Of a stretch of DNA of 64,000 nucleotides, positions 55,455 through 64,000 are shown one piece after another. The notes beneath the pieces are model-generated. The model was not told where the DNA came from and did not search any database. It saw only the letters and a list, made by a program, of their open reading frames with translations. The translations under genes were made by a program, and so were the position numbers. Numbering within the stretch: position 1 is the stretch's first letter; each line of letters starts with the position of its first letter. Origin of the DNA: Bacillus sp. AFS088145 (GTDB taxonomy: Bacteria; Bacillota; Bacilli; Bacillales; Bacillaceae_G); the NCBI RefSeq assembly GCF_002564465.1, contig NZ_NUUX01000013.1, positions 132,466-196,465 on the forward strand. Reading direction: 5' to 3'.

Positions 55455-55907
55455 TTAATGTCGATGCACTAAAGTGCTTTTCGCTTTAGCTACTAGTTCT
55501 CCGCGTTGATTAGTGTATTGATTTTCAGAAGTAATCAGATCCATTGCCCCTGTACTACCTTTCTTTGTCTCAGCATTTACCACTTTACTTGTTACAAATA
55601 ATTTATCTCCTGCTAAAATATCACCAAGATATTCATATGATTGTTGTCCATGCAAAACTCGAACTAGGTTTAACTTCAACTTTTCTACCTTTTCAACTGA
55701 ACCGTATCCGCCCCATAAATCGATCACTTGTAAAAAAGTAGGTGGTACTGGGATCCCATCAAATCCTTCTTTTCTTGCTGCCTCTACATCGTAGTAAATT
55801 GGGTTATGATCATCTAGAGCTGTTGCTAATTCTTTTATTTTTCCTTTTTCAACTTCCAAGCTGTAAGGCTCGAACTCAAGCCCGATTAACTCTTTCACAT
55901 TTGACAA
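55455..55907 (-). CDS. MaoC-like/FAS1-type hydratase, N-terminal half
   Basis: 150 residues starting at TTG (55907), with AGAGGTG 8 bases upstream. A hot-dog fold with ALDDHNPIYYDVEAARKEG and IPVPPTFLQV. The active-site dyad is not clear, so it probably builds the substrate pocket while its partner at 55019 provides the Asp/His pair. It is adjacent to the SDR and thiolase genes of the same operon. Confidence 0.85.
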   Translation of the reverse strand: MSNVKELIGLEFEPYSLEVEKGKIKELATALDDHNPIYYDVEAARKEGFDGIPVPPTFLQVIDLWGGYGSVEKVEKLKLNLVRVLHGQQSYEYLGDILAGDKLFVTSKVVNAETKKGSTGAMDLITSENQYTNQRGELVAKAKSTLVHRH

Positions 55908-55992
55908 GTTTATTCACCTCTTTTAGAAAATAATTAACGTTTTAGTTAACTTTAATACAAAAATATAATGATCTTCCTTTATCAAGAAAGTA

Positions 55993-56808
55993 TTAAGTTA
56001 GTGACCCTCCGTTAACTCCAAGCACTTGTCCATTTACATAATTAGAAAATGGTGATGCAAGGAATAAAATACTAGCTGCTGCTTCACTACCACTTCCGAC
56101 ACGTTTTTGTGGAATACTGTTAATTAACATATTACGAACTTTTTCAGGAATACCCGCTGCTTCTCCATTAACGATTAAACCTTCTTCTTTTGGACGAGTA
56201 AGACGAGTATCAATAAACCCAAATGCGACAGCATTAGCATTTACGTTAAATTGGCCCCATTCCTTTGCAACTACTTTCGTTAATCCCATTACGCCAGCTT
56301 TTGCAGAGGAATAATTCGCTTGTCCCATATTACCTCTAACCCCTGAACCAGATGAAACATTGATAATTTTTCGATGATGAACAATTCCTTGCTCGATTTC
56401 TTTTTTAGCAACGTCACGCATATATGGTGAAGCCTCACGAATTAATCGGAATGGAGCAATTAAGTGAATATCTAACATTGCTTGGAAATTTTCATCAGAC
56501 ATTTTATGAATTAAACCGTCAATACAATATCCTGCATTATTTACTAAAATATCTAATCGGCCAAATGCAGTAATTGCTGCCTCTACTACTTGTTTAGGGA
56601 ATGCTGGATCTGTTACATTTCCACAAAATGCAATTGCATCACTACCGATTTCCTTAATTAAAGATGCTACTTCTGCTGCTGGCTCTTCGTCGCGATCTGC
56701 AACAACAACTCGCGCACCGTGTTCTGCAAACATTAGTGCCGTATCACGTCCGATTCCTCGACCTGCTCCTGTAATAATTGCTACTTGATTTTCCAATAAT
56801 TTAACCAT
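55993..56808 (-). CDS. SDR, 3-hydroxyacyl-CoA dehydrogenase/FabG-like
   Basis: 271 residues. Motifs: TGAGRGIGRDTA (~13-24), NNAGY (~90), Ser in INVSSGSG, YSSAK (Tyr-x3-Lys) and the end NYVNGQVLGVNGG. GAGGGAG lies 7 bases before the ATG. Its insertion near 140-150 (AKKEIEQGIVHHRK) is a little longer than usual. It sits between the MaoC pair and the thiolase, so it probably oxidises the 3-hydroxyacyl-CoA product before thiolysis. Confidence 0.88.
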   Translation of the reverse strand: MVKLLENQVAIITGAGRGIGRDTALMFAEHGARVVVADRDEEPAAEVASLIKEIGSDAIAFCGNVTDPAFPKQVVEAAITAFGRLDILVNNAGYCIDGLIHKMSDENFQAMLDIHLIAPFRLIREASPYMRDVAKKEIEQGIVHHRKIINVSSGSGVRGNMGQANYSSAKAGVMGLTKVVAKEWGQFNVNANAVAFGFIDTRLTRPKEEGLIVNGEAAGIPEKVRNMLINSIPQKRVGSGSEAAASILFLASPFSNYVNGQVLGVNGGSLT

Positions 56809-56867
56809 TTATTTTCTCCCTCTCAATTGTTTTATATAAAAAATGTAATTTCAATTAATTTAGTAAA

Positions 56868-58046
56868 TTAACCCATTCGATACATCGTAACGACACAAGC
56901 TCCGCCAAGTCCTAAATTATGTTGAAGTGCTATTCTTGCATTTTCAACTTGACGCTTTTGGGCTTGTCCGCGAAGATGCCAAACTAATTCGGTACATTGT
57001 GCTAATCCAGTTGCCCCAATTGGATGTCCTTTCGACATTAATCCACCTGAAGGATTCACGACAACTTTTCCACCGTACGTGTTTGCTCGATCATTAATGA
57101 ACTTCTCAGCTTCACCTTCCCCACATAGACCAAGACTTTCATATGTAATGACCTCATTTGGAGTGAAACAATCATGTAGTTCTAATACATCTACTTCATC
57201 AGGACCAATACCCGCTAATTCATAAACTTGTTTAGCAGCACGACGAGTCATATCTGCTCCAACTAGATTTATGATATTGTCATGACTTTCGCTAGTATCA
57301 GTCGTTAAAGCTTGTGCCACGATCTCGACTGCGTTAGAGATGCCATGTTTTCTAGCAAACTCATCGCTACAAACAATCGCTGCAGCTGCACCACAAGTTG
57401 GAGGACATGCCATTAGACGTGTTAAATGTGGTAACAATGTTGGTGCATTCATTACTTCATCAACCGTCAGAGATTTTGTAAAAAGTGAATAAGGATTTTT
57501 AATTGCATGACTCCTTGTTTTCACTGATACTTTTGCAAAAATATCTGGATTTGCGTCATACTTTTCAAGATACTCTTTACCAGCTGATCCAAATAATCGT
57601 ATCGCATTCGGTGCATCTGGAACCTCAGGCCAAAGTTCTTTAACGCGTTCTTGTAACCAACCAGTCGCAGGTGTTCGGTCATCCCAGTGAGATTTTAGTG
57701 CACCTGGCTGCATTTCTTCAAATCCGAATGCCAAAGCACATTCAACTGTACCTGACTCGACAGCTTGTCTAGCTAAAAACAATGCATTGGATCCAGAAGA
57801 ACAGTTATTATTAATATTAAAAATTGGAATACCCGTCATTCCGACTTTATATAGTGCCCTTTGTCCACATGTACTGTCTCCATAGATATAACTTGCATAA
57901 GCCTGTTGTATTGCTGAATAGTCAATACCTGCATCTTCTAAAGCGCCTTTTACTGCTTTGGCCGCCATAACCTCATAAGGTTCATGCATTCCAGGTTTTG
58001 TAAACGGTACCATATTTACGCCGATAATCTTTGCTTTTTTGCTCAA
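56868..58046 (-). CDS. SCP-x type thiolase (lipid-transfer protein-like)
   Basis: 392 residues starting at TTG (58046), with AAGGAGGG 8 bases upstream. The thiolase fold has the nucleophile Cys82 (NNNCSSGSNAL), ELHDCFTPNE and GHPIGATG. This class of thiolase or aldolase acts on branched and sterol-derived 3-oxo or 3-hydroxy acyl-CoAs. Many bacterial members (Ltp2) need a DUF35 OB-fold partner, which is not found in this window. It heads the operon behind a terminator at 58257. Confidence 0.9.
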   Translation of the reverse strand: MSKKAKIIGVNMVPFTKPGMHEPYEVMAAKAVKGALEDAGIDYSAIQQAYASYIYGDSTCGQRALYKVGMTGIPIFNINNNCSSGSNALFLARQAVESGTVECALAFGFEEMQPGALKSHWDDRTPATGWLQERVKELWPEVPDAPNAIRLFGSAGKEYLEKYDANPDIFAKVSVKTRSHAIKNPYSLFTKSLTVDEVMNAPTLLPHLTRLMACPPTCGAAAAIVCSDEFARKHGISNAVEIVAQALTTDTSESHDNIINLVGADMTRRAAKQVYELAGIGPDEVDVLELHDCFTPNEVITYESLGLCGEGEAEKFINDRANTYGGKVVVNPSGGLMSKGHPIGATGLAQCTELVWHLRGQAQKRQVENARIALQHNLGLGGACVVTMYRMG

Positions 58047-58256
58047 AATCTATCCCTCCTTCATTATTGTGTTTTTTTGTAAAAAGATTCTAAATAATTA
58101 GAATCCTTATATTTATAATAGTTTCATTGTTTAGTTTTTAATAGTTTAGAAATTAAAAGGTATGTTAAATAAATATTAATGTACATCAGTAACTGGGTTC
58201 TAAAATAATTTGGAAATTGGAATCTCATTCTTACTAGTTTTTACAAGCAGTCAAAA

Positions 58257-58301
58257 AATCCAAACACTATTAGATTCATTAAGACTCTACGCGTTTGGAT
58301 T
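58257..58301 (-). terminator. Terminator of the third acyl-CoA dehydrogenase
   Basis: AATCCAAAC and GTTTGGATT are perfect 9-bp arms with a 27-base loop, about 85 bases past the stop at 58384. It separates that gene from the thiolase operon. The remainder of 58047-58383 shows no gene and probably holds the thiolase promoter. Confidence 0.55.
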
Positions 58302-58383
58302 ATTTACTTACTTTCTATCAATCTTACATAAATTAACGAGAACATAACGATTACGTGTATATAAACAATCATTCAAAATCGAT

Positions 58384-59583
58384 TTACATACCAAGATTCT
58401 TTGCAATGATATTTTTCATAATTTCAGATGTTCCCCCACCAATCGATGAAACTGCAAGATCACGATAGCGACGAGCAATTGGGTATTCTTCCATAAACCC
58501 GTATCCTCCGTGAAGCTGCAAGCAACGTGTTGCGATCTTTTTAGCCATTTCAGGTATATAATATTTCGCCATAGAGACTTGGGTATCGACCTTCTCTCCT
58601 TTCATATGACGAGGAATTAAATCATCTAAATAGCTACGAGCTATTGCAAGTTCTGTCGCCATTTCTGCAATTTCAAACTGAGTGTTTTGGAAAGAACTGA
58701 TTGGTTTTCCAAATGCTTGTCTTTGTTTCACATATTCAATAGTCGTTTTTAAGATTTCTTCTGCAACGATACAGACTGAATTCGCTGCACTAATTCGCTC
58801 TTGTTGCAATTTGTTCATTAGAATCTTAAAGCCTTTTCCTTCTTCTCCAAGTAAATTAGATACAGGTACACGAACATCTTCAAAAATCAATTCAGTCGTA
58901 TCCCATGAATGTTGTCCTAATTTTTTCAATTTACGACCATTTGAAAACCCTTTTGTACCTTTTTCAACTATGACAACACTTACACCTTTATGTGCTGGTG
59001 TTGCATTTTTATCTGTTTTAACGACTACAAAAAACAATTCAGCGTTAATTCCATTTGAAATAAACGTTTTCTGTCCATTAATAATATAGTGATCACCATC
59101 TCGAACTGCAGTTGTTCGTATCCTAGCTAAATCCGATCCTGTACCTGGTTCTGTCATTGCAACCCCAGTAAGAATTTCACCACTTACAAATTTAGGTAAA
59201 TACTTTTCCTTTTGTTCTTCAGTTCCATATTCTTCAAGATAAGGTACTATAATCGTGCTGTGCATCGATGCTCCACAAATCCCACCACCAATTCGATTAG
59301 CCTCTTCACCAAGAATTAAATTAAAACCGAAATCGAGGCCTAACCCTCCATACTTTGGATCAACCTGAGGCGCAAGAAAACCTTGTTCACCCATTTTATG
59401 AAATAATGCACGTGGAGTGTATTGATTTTCTTCCCACTCTTCAAGGTTCGGAACAATCTCTTTTTCGATGAATTTACGTAGAGAAGTTCGAAACATTTCA
59501 TGCTCATTCGTATAAAAAGGTCTTTTTGTATTAAATAAATTAAATTTAACTAGATTAGTTGTAATTGTTGTATTTGTCATCAT
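58384..59583 (-). CDS. Acyl-CoA dehydrogenase (third of three)
   Basis: 399 residues; GGAGGG lies 5 bases before the first ATG and 8 before the second. Signatures: AMTEPGTGSDLA, NGQKTFISNG and LQLHGGYGFMEEYPIARRYRD. The C-terminal position is IGGGTSEIM without the usual Glu; NKLQQER supplies the alternative. It is closest to the protein at 53745. It has its own terminator and upstream gap with a repeat, so it may be a separate transcript. Confidence 0.92.
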   Translation of the reverse strand: MMTNTTITTNLVKFNLFNTKRPFYTNEHEMFRTSLRKFIEKEIVPNLEEWEENQYTPRALFHKMGEQGFLAPQVDPKYGGLGLDFGFNLILGEEANRIGGGICGASMHSTIIVPYLEEYGTEEQKEKYLPKFVSGEILTGVAMTEPGTGSDLARIRTTAVRDGDHYIINGQKTFISNGINAELFFVVVKTDKNATPAHKGVSVVIVEKGTKGFSNGRKLKKLGQHSWDTTELIFEDVRVPVSNLLGEEGKGFKILMNKLQQERISAANSVCIVAEEILKTTIEYVKQRQAFGKPISSFQNTQFEIAEMATELAIARSYLDDLIPRHMKGEKVDTQVSMAKYYIPEMAKKIATRCLQLHGGYGFMEEYPIARRYRDLAVSSIGGGTSEIMKNIIAKNLGM

Positions 59584-59680
59584 TAATTCCCTCCATTACT
59601 AATACAAAAGCTGTTCATTAATGTCGTTAAAAATAAAGGCTTTGCGTAAATATTGTTGCTATTACAGTATGTATGTGTAA

Positions 59681-59812
59681 GTTGATTTCCACTTCAAAAT
59701 ACTCGCTTTCCGTGGGGCGAGAGCTAGCTTCTTCGTTGCGTCCGCTCCTGTAGGGTCTTCCGCCTTCCCGCATTTCCCACAGGAGTCGAGCACCCTTTTA
59801 GTTCCAATCAAC
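59681..59812. repeat. Bacillaceae GC-rich interspersed repeat, copy 2
   Basis: 132 bp from GTTGATTTCC to TTCCAATCAAC, with the interior CTCGCTTTCC, GGGGCGAGAGCT and GGAGTCGAGCA as in the copy at 17386, same orientation. G+C is far above the surroundings. It fills most of the gap between two acyl-CoA genes; the rest of 59584-59942 shows nothing else. Confidence 0.8.
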
Positions 59813-59942
59813 TTCTGTCTTAGAAGTTACAATAGCTAAAAGCAACAATTCTTTAAAAAAAGCCAAAATAAAACAAAAATATGAGAAGAATCGTAAAAAA
59901 TCAAAAGACGATTTAGTAATCAATTAAAAAATCTCGTCATGA

Positions 59943-61559
59943 TCAATTTCTTTGTAAGTGGTCATTTACTCTTTTTTGTTCTAAATACTCTTCAACCAAC
60001 ACACGTCGTAAAATCTTTCCAATTGCTGATTTAGGTAATTGTTTTCTAAATTCTACTTGTTTTGGTACTTTATATCTGGCTAATCGTTCAGTGCACCATG
60101 AAACAATTTCTTCTTCCGTTAACATATGATTTTCCTTTACAACAATTGCTGATTTAACCGTTTCACCGCGATATGTATCAGGAATTCCAAATGTACATGC
60201 CTCAGCAACGGAAGGGTGCTGATACAGAATCTCATCAATCTCGTTAGGATAAATATTATATCCACCAGCTATAATCATTTCTTTTTTTCTTCCAACAATA
60301 TACAAAAATCCATTTTCATCCATTCTCCCTGTATCACCGGTATACAGCCATCCATTTCGTATAGCGCGAGACGTTTCTTCTGGATTTTTCCAATATCCCT
60401 TCATGATCTGTGGACCCTTTAAAAGTATTTCACCTGTTTCTCCTAGAGGCATTTCATTCATACCAGTTTCTAAATCAACTATCTTTACATCTGTATTTGG
60501 GACGGGTATCCCTACACTTCCTATTCTTCTTTCACCTTTCATTAAGGTACGAATTGTAATCGCATTCGATTCAGTCAATCCGTATGTTTCAGAAATTCGC
60601 ACACCCGATTTTTTTTCAAATGCTTGCAGCACTTCTAGCGAAAGTGGCGCAGCCCCTGATCTGCATGCTTTCAAAGAACTTAAATCATCATCTTTAAAAT
60701 CAGGATGATTAAGCAAAGCTATAAAAACGGTTGGAGGCAATGAAAGTTGAGTTGGTCGATATTTTCGAATAAGTTCGAGGGATTCATTTATACGAAAATG
60801 TTTGATTGGAATATAACTTCCAGCATAAAAGATCGCTGACATCATAACCATCATTCCAGCACAATGAAATAGTGGAAAAACACCAAAAAATCGTTCACCT
60901 GGACGCCTAAGAGCTCCATCATCAGTGAGGTACGTATGGTGAATAGACGATGCAATATTGTAATGTGTAAGCATTACTCCTTTTGGTATTCCAGTCGTAC
61001 CACCTGTATACTGGAGAACTGCAATATCTTCTTTACTATTGATATTTAATGAGGGGAGATCTTTCTTCTCTTCCTGAATTAAATCGTATAAATATGGATC
61101 CTCACTATCCGTCTGATCAATGGTAATGATTGCTAGCTTATCCCCATACTTGGTATTTCTTAATTTCTCGATTTGATTACACTCACAAAGCATCCAAATT
61201 AGTTCGGAATCCCCCAACATAAAATTCAGTTCATGCTGCTGATACATTGGATTTAATTGAACGACGATACCTCCTAACCTTTGAACAGCGAAGTAAGCAA
61301 TTAGATATTCTTTACAGTTAAAGAGCATAATCCCAAAACGATCACCCTTTATAAATCCACGACTACTTAAAGCAGCTGCAAAATGATCAACTGCCCGTTT
61401 CAATTCAGAATAAGTCAAACTAACTTCTTCCTCTATAATGAGTGTGTGATTAGGAAAATCTTGAGCAGCACGTTCTAGAAAATGATAGATTGAACATGAG
61501 GGTATTTCGATTTCAAACGGAATGTTTTTAGGATAAAAGGCATACCATGGTTTTTTCAT
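59943..61559 (-). CDS. Long-chain acyl-CoA synthetase (AMP-binding)
   Basis: 538 residues. Motifs: LQYTGGTTGIPKG, TYGLTESNA, GWLYTGDTGRMDENGFLYIVGRKKEMI, GGYNIYPNEIDEIL and PKSAIGKILRR. It makes acyl-CoA from an acid with ATP. GGGGGG lies 10 bases before the ATG. Together with the CoA transferase upstream it gives two routes of CoA activation for the pathway. Confidence 0.92.
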   Translation of the reverse strand: MKKPWYAFYPKNIPFEIEIPSCSIYHFLERAAQDFPNHTLIIEEEVSLTYSELKRAVDHFAAALSSRGFIKGDRFGIMLFNCKEYLIAYFAVQRLGGIVVQLNPMYQQHELNFMLGDSELIWMLCECNQIEKLRNTKYGDKLAIITIDQTDSEDPYLYDLIQEEKKDLPSLNINSKEDIAVLQYTGGTTGIPKGVMLTHYNIASSIHHTYLTDDGALRRPGERFFGVFPLFHCAGMMVMMSAIFYAGSYIPIKHFRINESLELIRKYRPTQLSLPPTVFIALLNHPDFKDDDLSSLKACRSGAAPLSLEVLQAFEKKSGVRISETYGLTESNAITIRTLMKGERRIGSVGIPVPNTDVKIVDLETGMNEMPLGETGEILLKGPQIMKGYWKNPEETSRAIRNGWLYTGDTGRMDENGFLYIVGRKKEMIIAGGYNIYPNEIDEILYQHPSVAEACTFGIPDTYRGETVKSAIVVKENHMLTEEEIVSWCTERLARYKVPKQVEFRKQLPKSAIGKILRRVLVEEYLEQKRVNDHLQRN

Positions 61560-61690
61560 GTAACTAATTCCCCCCAGCTATTTTAATATTGGATTAAAGA
61601 ACACAGTTTCTGACACAAAGTGTAATGAAAGTACTGATGGAGTGAGATATTCATATGAATTAAACAAACTTTTAATCTACTTAAACAGTT

Positions 61691-62902
61691 TTACTCACAG
61701 ACTCCGATCTCTCTTTTTATAATGTGTTTACTTGCTAGTTCATCAATTTGTTCTTCAGAATAACCAATCTCTAGTAAAAGTTCCTTAGTATGTTCCCCTG
61801 ACTTAGGTGCTAATTTACGTATAGATCCTGGTGTTTTTGATAATTTAATTGGCGGAGAAATTAGTTTGACTTCACCAACTTCTGCATCTTTATATATTTG
61901 AATCATGTTTCTTTCAATTACATGAGGATCTTCCTCTAAGTCTTCAAGTCTATTGACTGGAGAAACACAAGTTTCTACCCCATCAAAGATTTCAATCCAT
62001 TCTTTTCTTGTTTTTTGAATAATAATAGATTGAATTTCTACTTTCATGAAATCTTGAACTTCAGTTGGAGCGTTTATTTTTTGAAAAAAGTCTTCTCTTC
62101 CTACTTTTGTACAAAATACTTCCCAGAATTTTAATTCTGTTGCTCCAACTGACAAGTATAATCCATCCTTTGTTTCGTAAACTTCATAATTTGCCTTCCT
62201 TCCAAACAAATCATGTTGACCACGTACTTGATGTTCTTTCGTTACCAAAAAAGCTGGGAGAAGAACTTGTAACCAAGAAAGCACTCCGTCCATCATTGAA
62301 ACATCAATAAACTGGCCTACACCAGAGCGTTCTCTTTCATATATAGCAATTAGAATTCCTATCGTGCTCATGAGAGCACCTCCACCAATATCAGCTATTT
62401 GAACGGATGGTACAATCGGCTTTCGATCACTTACTCCAAAATATTCAAGAACCCCAGCATAACTTATGAAATTTAAATCATGGCCAGGCTTTTTAGAATA
62501 TGGCCCAGTTTGCCCATACCCAGTGACTGCACAATAGATTAGACGAGGGTTAATTTTCTTTAATACGCTGTAACCTATACCAAGGCGATCCATAACTCCT
62601 GGACGAAATGATTCGACAACAACATCCGCTTTCTCAACAAGCTGTAGGAAAATTTCTTTACCTTTTTCTGTTTTTAAATCAATGCATATACTTTTTTTAT
62701 TTCGATTTATCGAATGAAATATTGCACTATCTCCGCCTATTTTCGGATTAATTACCCTCGCATAATCACCAAGGTCTGTGTCTTCAATCTTGATAACTTC
62801 TGCCCCATAATCAGCAAGTAGCATTGTGCTAAAGGGTCCTGGCAACAATCTTGTTAAATCTAAAATGCGAATAGACTCTAATGCTAATGTCAAATTAATC
62901 AC
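61691..62902 (-). CDS. CaiB/BaiF family (class III) CoA transferase
   Basis: 403 residues. Motifs: LDLTRLLPGPFSTMLLADYGAEVIKIE at the N-terminus (read in parts), ADVVVESFRPGVMDRLG and a probable catalytic Asp in QIADIGGG. Starts are a GTG at 62902 or a TTG at 62893; the TTG has the better-spaced AAGGTG. It either moves CoA between acids or acts as an alpha-methylacyl-CoA racemase-like enzyme, which would suit a 2-methyl-branched substrate. It is the first gene of the minus-strand cluster. Confidence 0.88.
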   Translation of the reverse strand: MINLTLALESIRILDLTRLLPGPFSTMLLADYGAEVIKIEDTDLGDYARVINPKIGGDSAIFHSINRNKKSICIDLKTEKGKEIFLQLVEKADVVVESFRPGVMDRLGIGYSVLKKINPRLIYCAVTGYGQTGPYSKKPGHDLNFISYAGVLEYFGVSDRKPIVPSVQIADIGGGALMSTIGILIAIYERERSGVGQFIDVSMMDGVLSWLQVLLPAFLVTKEHQVRGQHDLFGRKANYEVYETKDGLYLSVGATELKFWEVFCTKVGREDFFQKINAPTEVQDFMKVEIQSIIIQKTRKEWIEIFDGVETCVSPVNRLEDLEEDPHVIERNMIQIYKDAEVGEVKLISPPIKLSKTPGSIRKLAPKSGEHTKELLLEIGYSEEQIDELASKHIIKREIGVCE

Positions 62903-63235
62903 CTTACCCTAATTATGTTTTTTATAAACTTCACTTTAATTAGATCGCTCCAATTACTTAAAAAATCATTCTTTGGCTGCTCGCTCCTAAACTTTGTAAA
63001 CGATACCATTTTTATTGATAGACTCTCCTTTCTACTCTTTTCTTCTTCCATCAAAATATTTCAAATAATTTTAATTATTAGGAATATTTACTTTTATCGT
63101 AATTTTATATTATAATTTTTTAAAGTTTAAAAAACTAAAGGTACCTTAAGAAAATATTAATGGGTAGATATAGATCGTTTTAGTCCCAATAAATGTAAGC
63201 ACTTTCAAAAGTTATCAATGTACTAGGGGGAAAAT

Positions 63236-64000
63236 ATGCGAATCGAACAACTCTTATATATAACTGAAATAGCTAAAACAGGTTCAATTGCAAATACTGC
63301 AGAGAGACTTTTTGTATCATCTCCAGGTATAAGTCTAGCAATCAGTAATTTAGAAGAAGAACTAGGAGTTAAGATATTTGAACGTTCTAGAACTGGACTT
63401 GAGCCGACTGAAACCGGAAAAAATTTGATCACAAGGGCACAAGATATATTAAATCGTATAGAAGAATTTAAACATGAAGCAAAAAGTAATTATATGGAAA
63501 TTGAAGGACATTTAACGATTTCTGCTGTTTCAAACCTTTGTAGGAGTATTATCCCTAAAACATCAGCAGAGCTTAAAGCTAAGTTCCCAAAAGTAACTCT
63601 TCATATTAAAGAATCACTTCCCTCACAAGTCCGAAAAGATGTCTTAAATGGTGATGCGGATATCGGATTATTTGCTACACCTTCCTCATTACTTGAAGAA
63701 AACCAGCTTCTTACGACCACGCATATACTGGATAGCTCTGTCATGATTTGCTTTAAAAAAGATTCAGAGTTGGCTAGTAAAAACTTTCTTACAATGGAAG
63801 ATTTACATGAACACCCGGTTGCTATCGCATTTAATAAGCATGACAAAAAAACTTTTTATTCTATATTTGGAAAATTTAACAAACTAAATATACTAGTTCA
63901 ATCTCAAAACTCAGAAACAAGAAAGTATTTTATTTCGCAAGGATTAGCCCTAGGATTTGAGCCAAACTTAATTATTCAATCTGATTCGTTTTATCAAAAT
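63236..64000 (+). CDS. LysR-family transcriptional regulator (partial, runs off the window)
   Basis: 255 codons are open to the window edge, with no stop. The ATG at 63236 follows AGGGGGAAAAT. The HTH is at ~1-60 (TAERLFVSSPGISLAISNLE) and the effector domain starts near 90. It is divergent from the CoA transferase at the head of the acyl-CoA cluster, with ~330 bases between them. The natural assumption is that it regulates that cluster. The intact protein should be about 295 residues. Confidence 0.9.
   Translation, partial: MRIEQLLYITEIAKTGSIANTAERLFVSSPGISLAISNLEEELGVKIFERSRTGLEPTETGKNLITRAQDILNRIEEFKHEAKSNYMEIEGHLTISAVSNLCRSIIPKTSAELKAKFPKVTLHIKESLPSQVRKDVLNGDADIGLFATPSSLLEENQLLTTTHILDSSVMICFKKDSELASKNFLTMEDLHEHPVAIAFNKHDKKTFYSIFGKFNKLNILVQSQNSETRKYFISQGLALGFEPNLIIQSDSFYQN

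Noticed and set aside
58682-59089. 135-codon antisense frame in the third acyl-CoA dehydrogenase gene
   Set aside because: It is fully inside a well-conserved gene on the other strand, with no start signal or recognisable domain.

Overview
The window is low-GC DNA with AGGAGG-type ribosome binding sites, frequent TTG starts, a Spo0E-like sporulation gene, Bacillaceae-type interspersed repeats and Vpr-like subtilases. This points to a spore-forming Bacillus-like firmicute; the species cannot be fixed from the sequence alone.

Layout. The left edge (1-480) holds the 3' half of a tRNA-Val(GAC) gene, which looks like an attachment-site scar. From 477 to 10 kb there is a tandem array of secreted S8 (subtilisin) proteases that end in a dockerin-type module: one truncated copy and two intact ones, separated by IS3-family debris. 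At 10.4-14.4 kb lie an XRE-TPR regulator, a LysR regulator and an SH3b-VanY peptidoglycan carboxypeptidase. At 14.6-26.2 kb is a catabolic region arranged around a LysR gene. On its left are an acyl-CoA ligase, a cupin dioxygenase-like protein and the stump of an SDR gene. On its right are two SDR genes, a DUF202 membrane protein, a formylglycine-generating enzyme, a Cys-type sulfatase and an MFS transporter. Two inverted copies of one ~63-bp element, each carrying a LysR-type dyad, face the two arms. At 26.2-40.2 kb are a 2715-residue subtilase with 12 Ig-like repeats, another LysR gene and a further subtilase-dockerin; these two protease genes share an unusual G-tract motif in their upstream regions. 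At 41.1-45.7 kb are a PaaG-like enoyl-CoA hydratase/isomerase, a LysR gene, and a divergent flavin amine oxidase plus EamA exporter. At 45.9-62.9 kb an almost unbroken minus-strand cluster encodes acyl-CoA catabolism: CaiB/BaiF CoA transferase, AMP ligase, three acyl-CoA dehydrogenases, a split MaoC hydratase, SDRs, SCP-x thiolase, a divergent citryl-CoA-lyase-like protein, crotonase, ETF and aldehyde dehydrogenase. A fifth LysR gene begins at 63,236 and runs off the window.

How it fits together (inference). Large secreted proteases digest extracellular protein. A sulfatase and its maturase release a sulfate-esterified substrate whose carbon may be processed by SDRs, a cupin oxygenase and an acyl-CoA ligase. 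A beta-oxidation-like pathway, whose dehydrogenases carry their catalytic glutamate at the isovaleryl/long-chain position, then degrades a branched, isoprenoid or alicyclic acid. Each block has its own LysR regulator. The best leads for something undescribed are the mirrored LysR operator pair, the G-tract motif shared by two protease genes, the repeat array in the tandem protease promoters, and the acyl-CoA cluster with a thiolase lacking its DUF35 partner and a lyase lacking its catalytic Asp.
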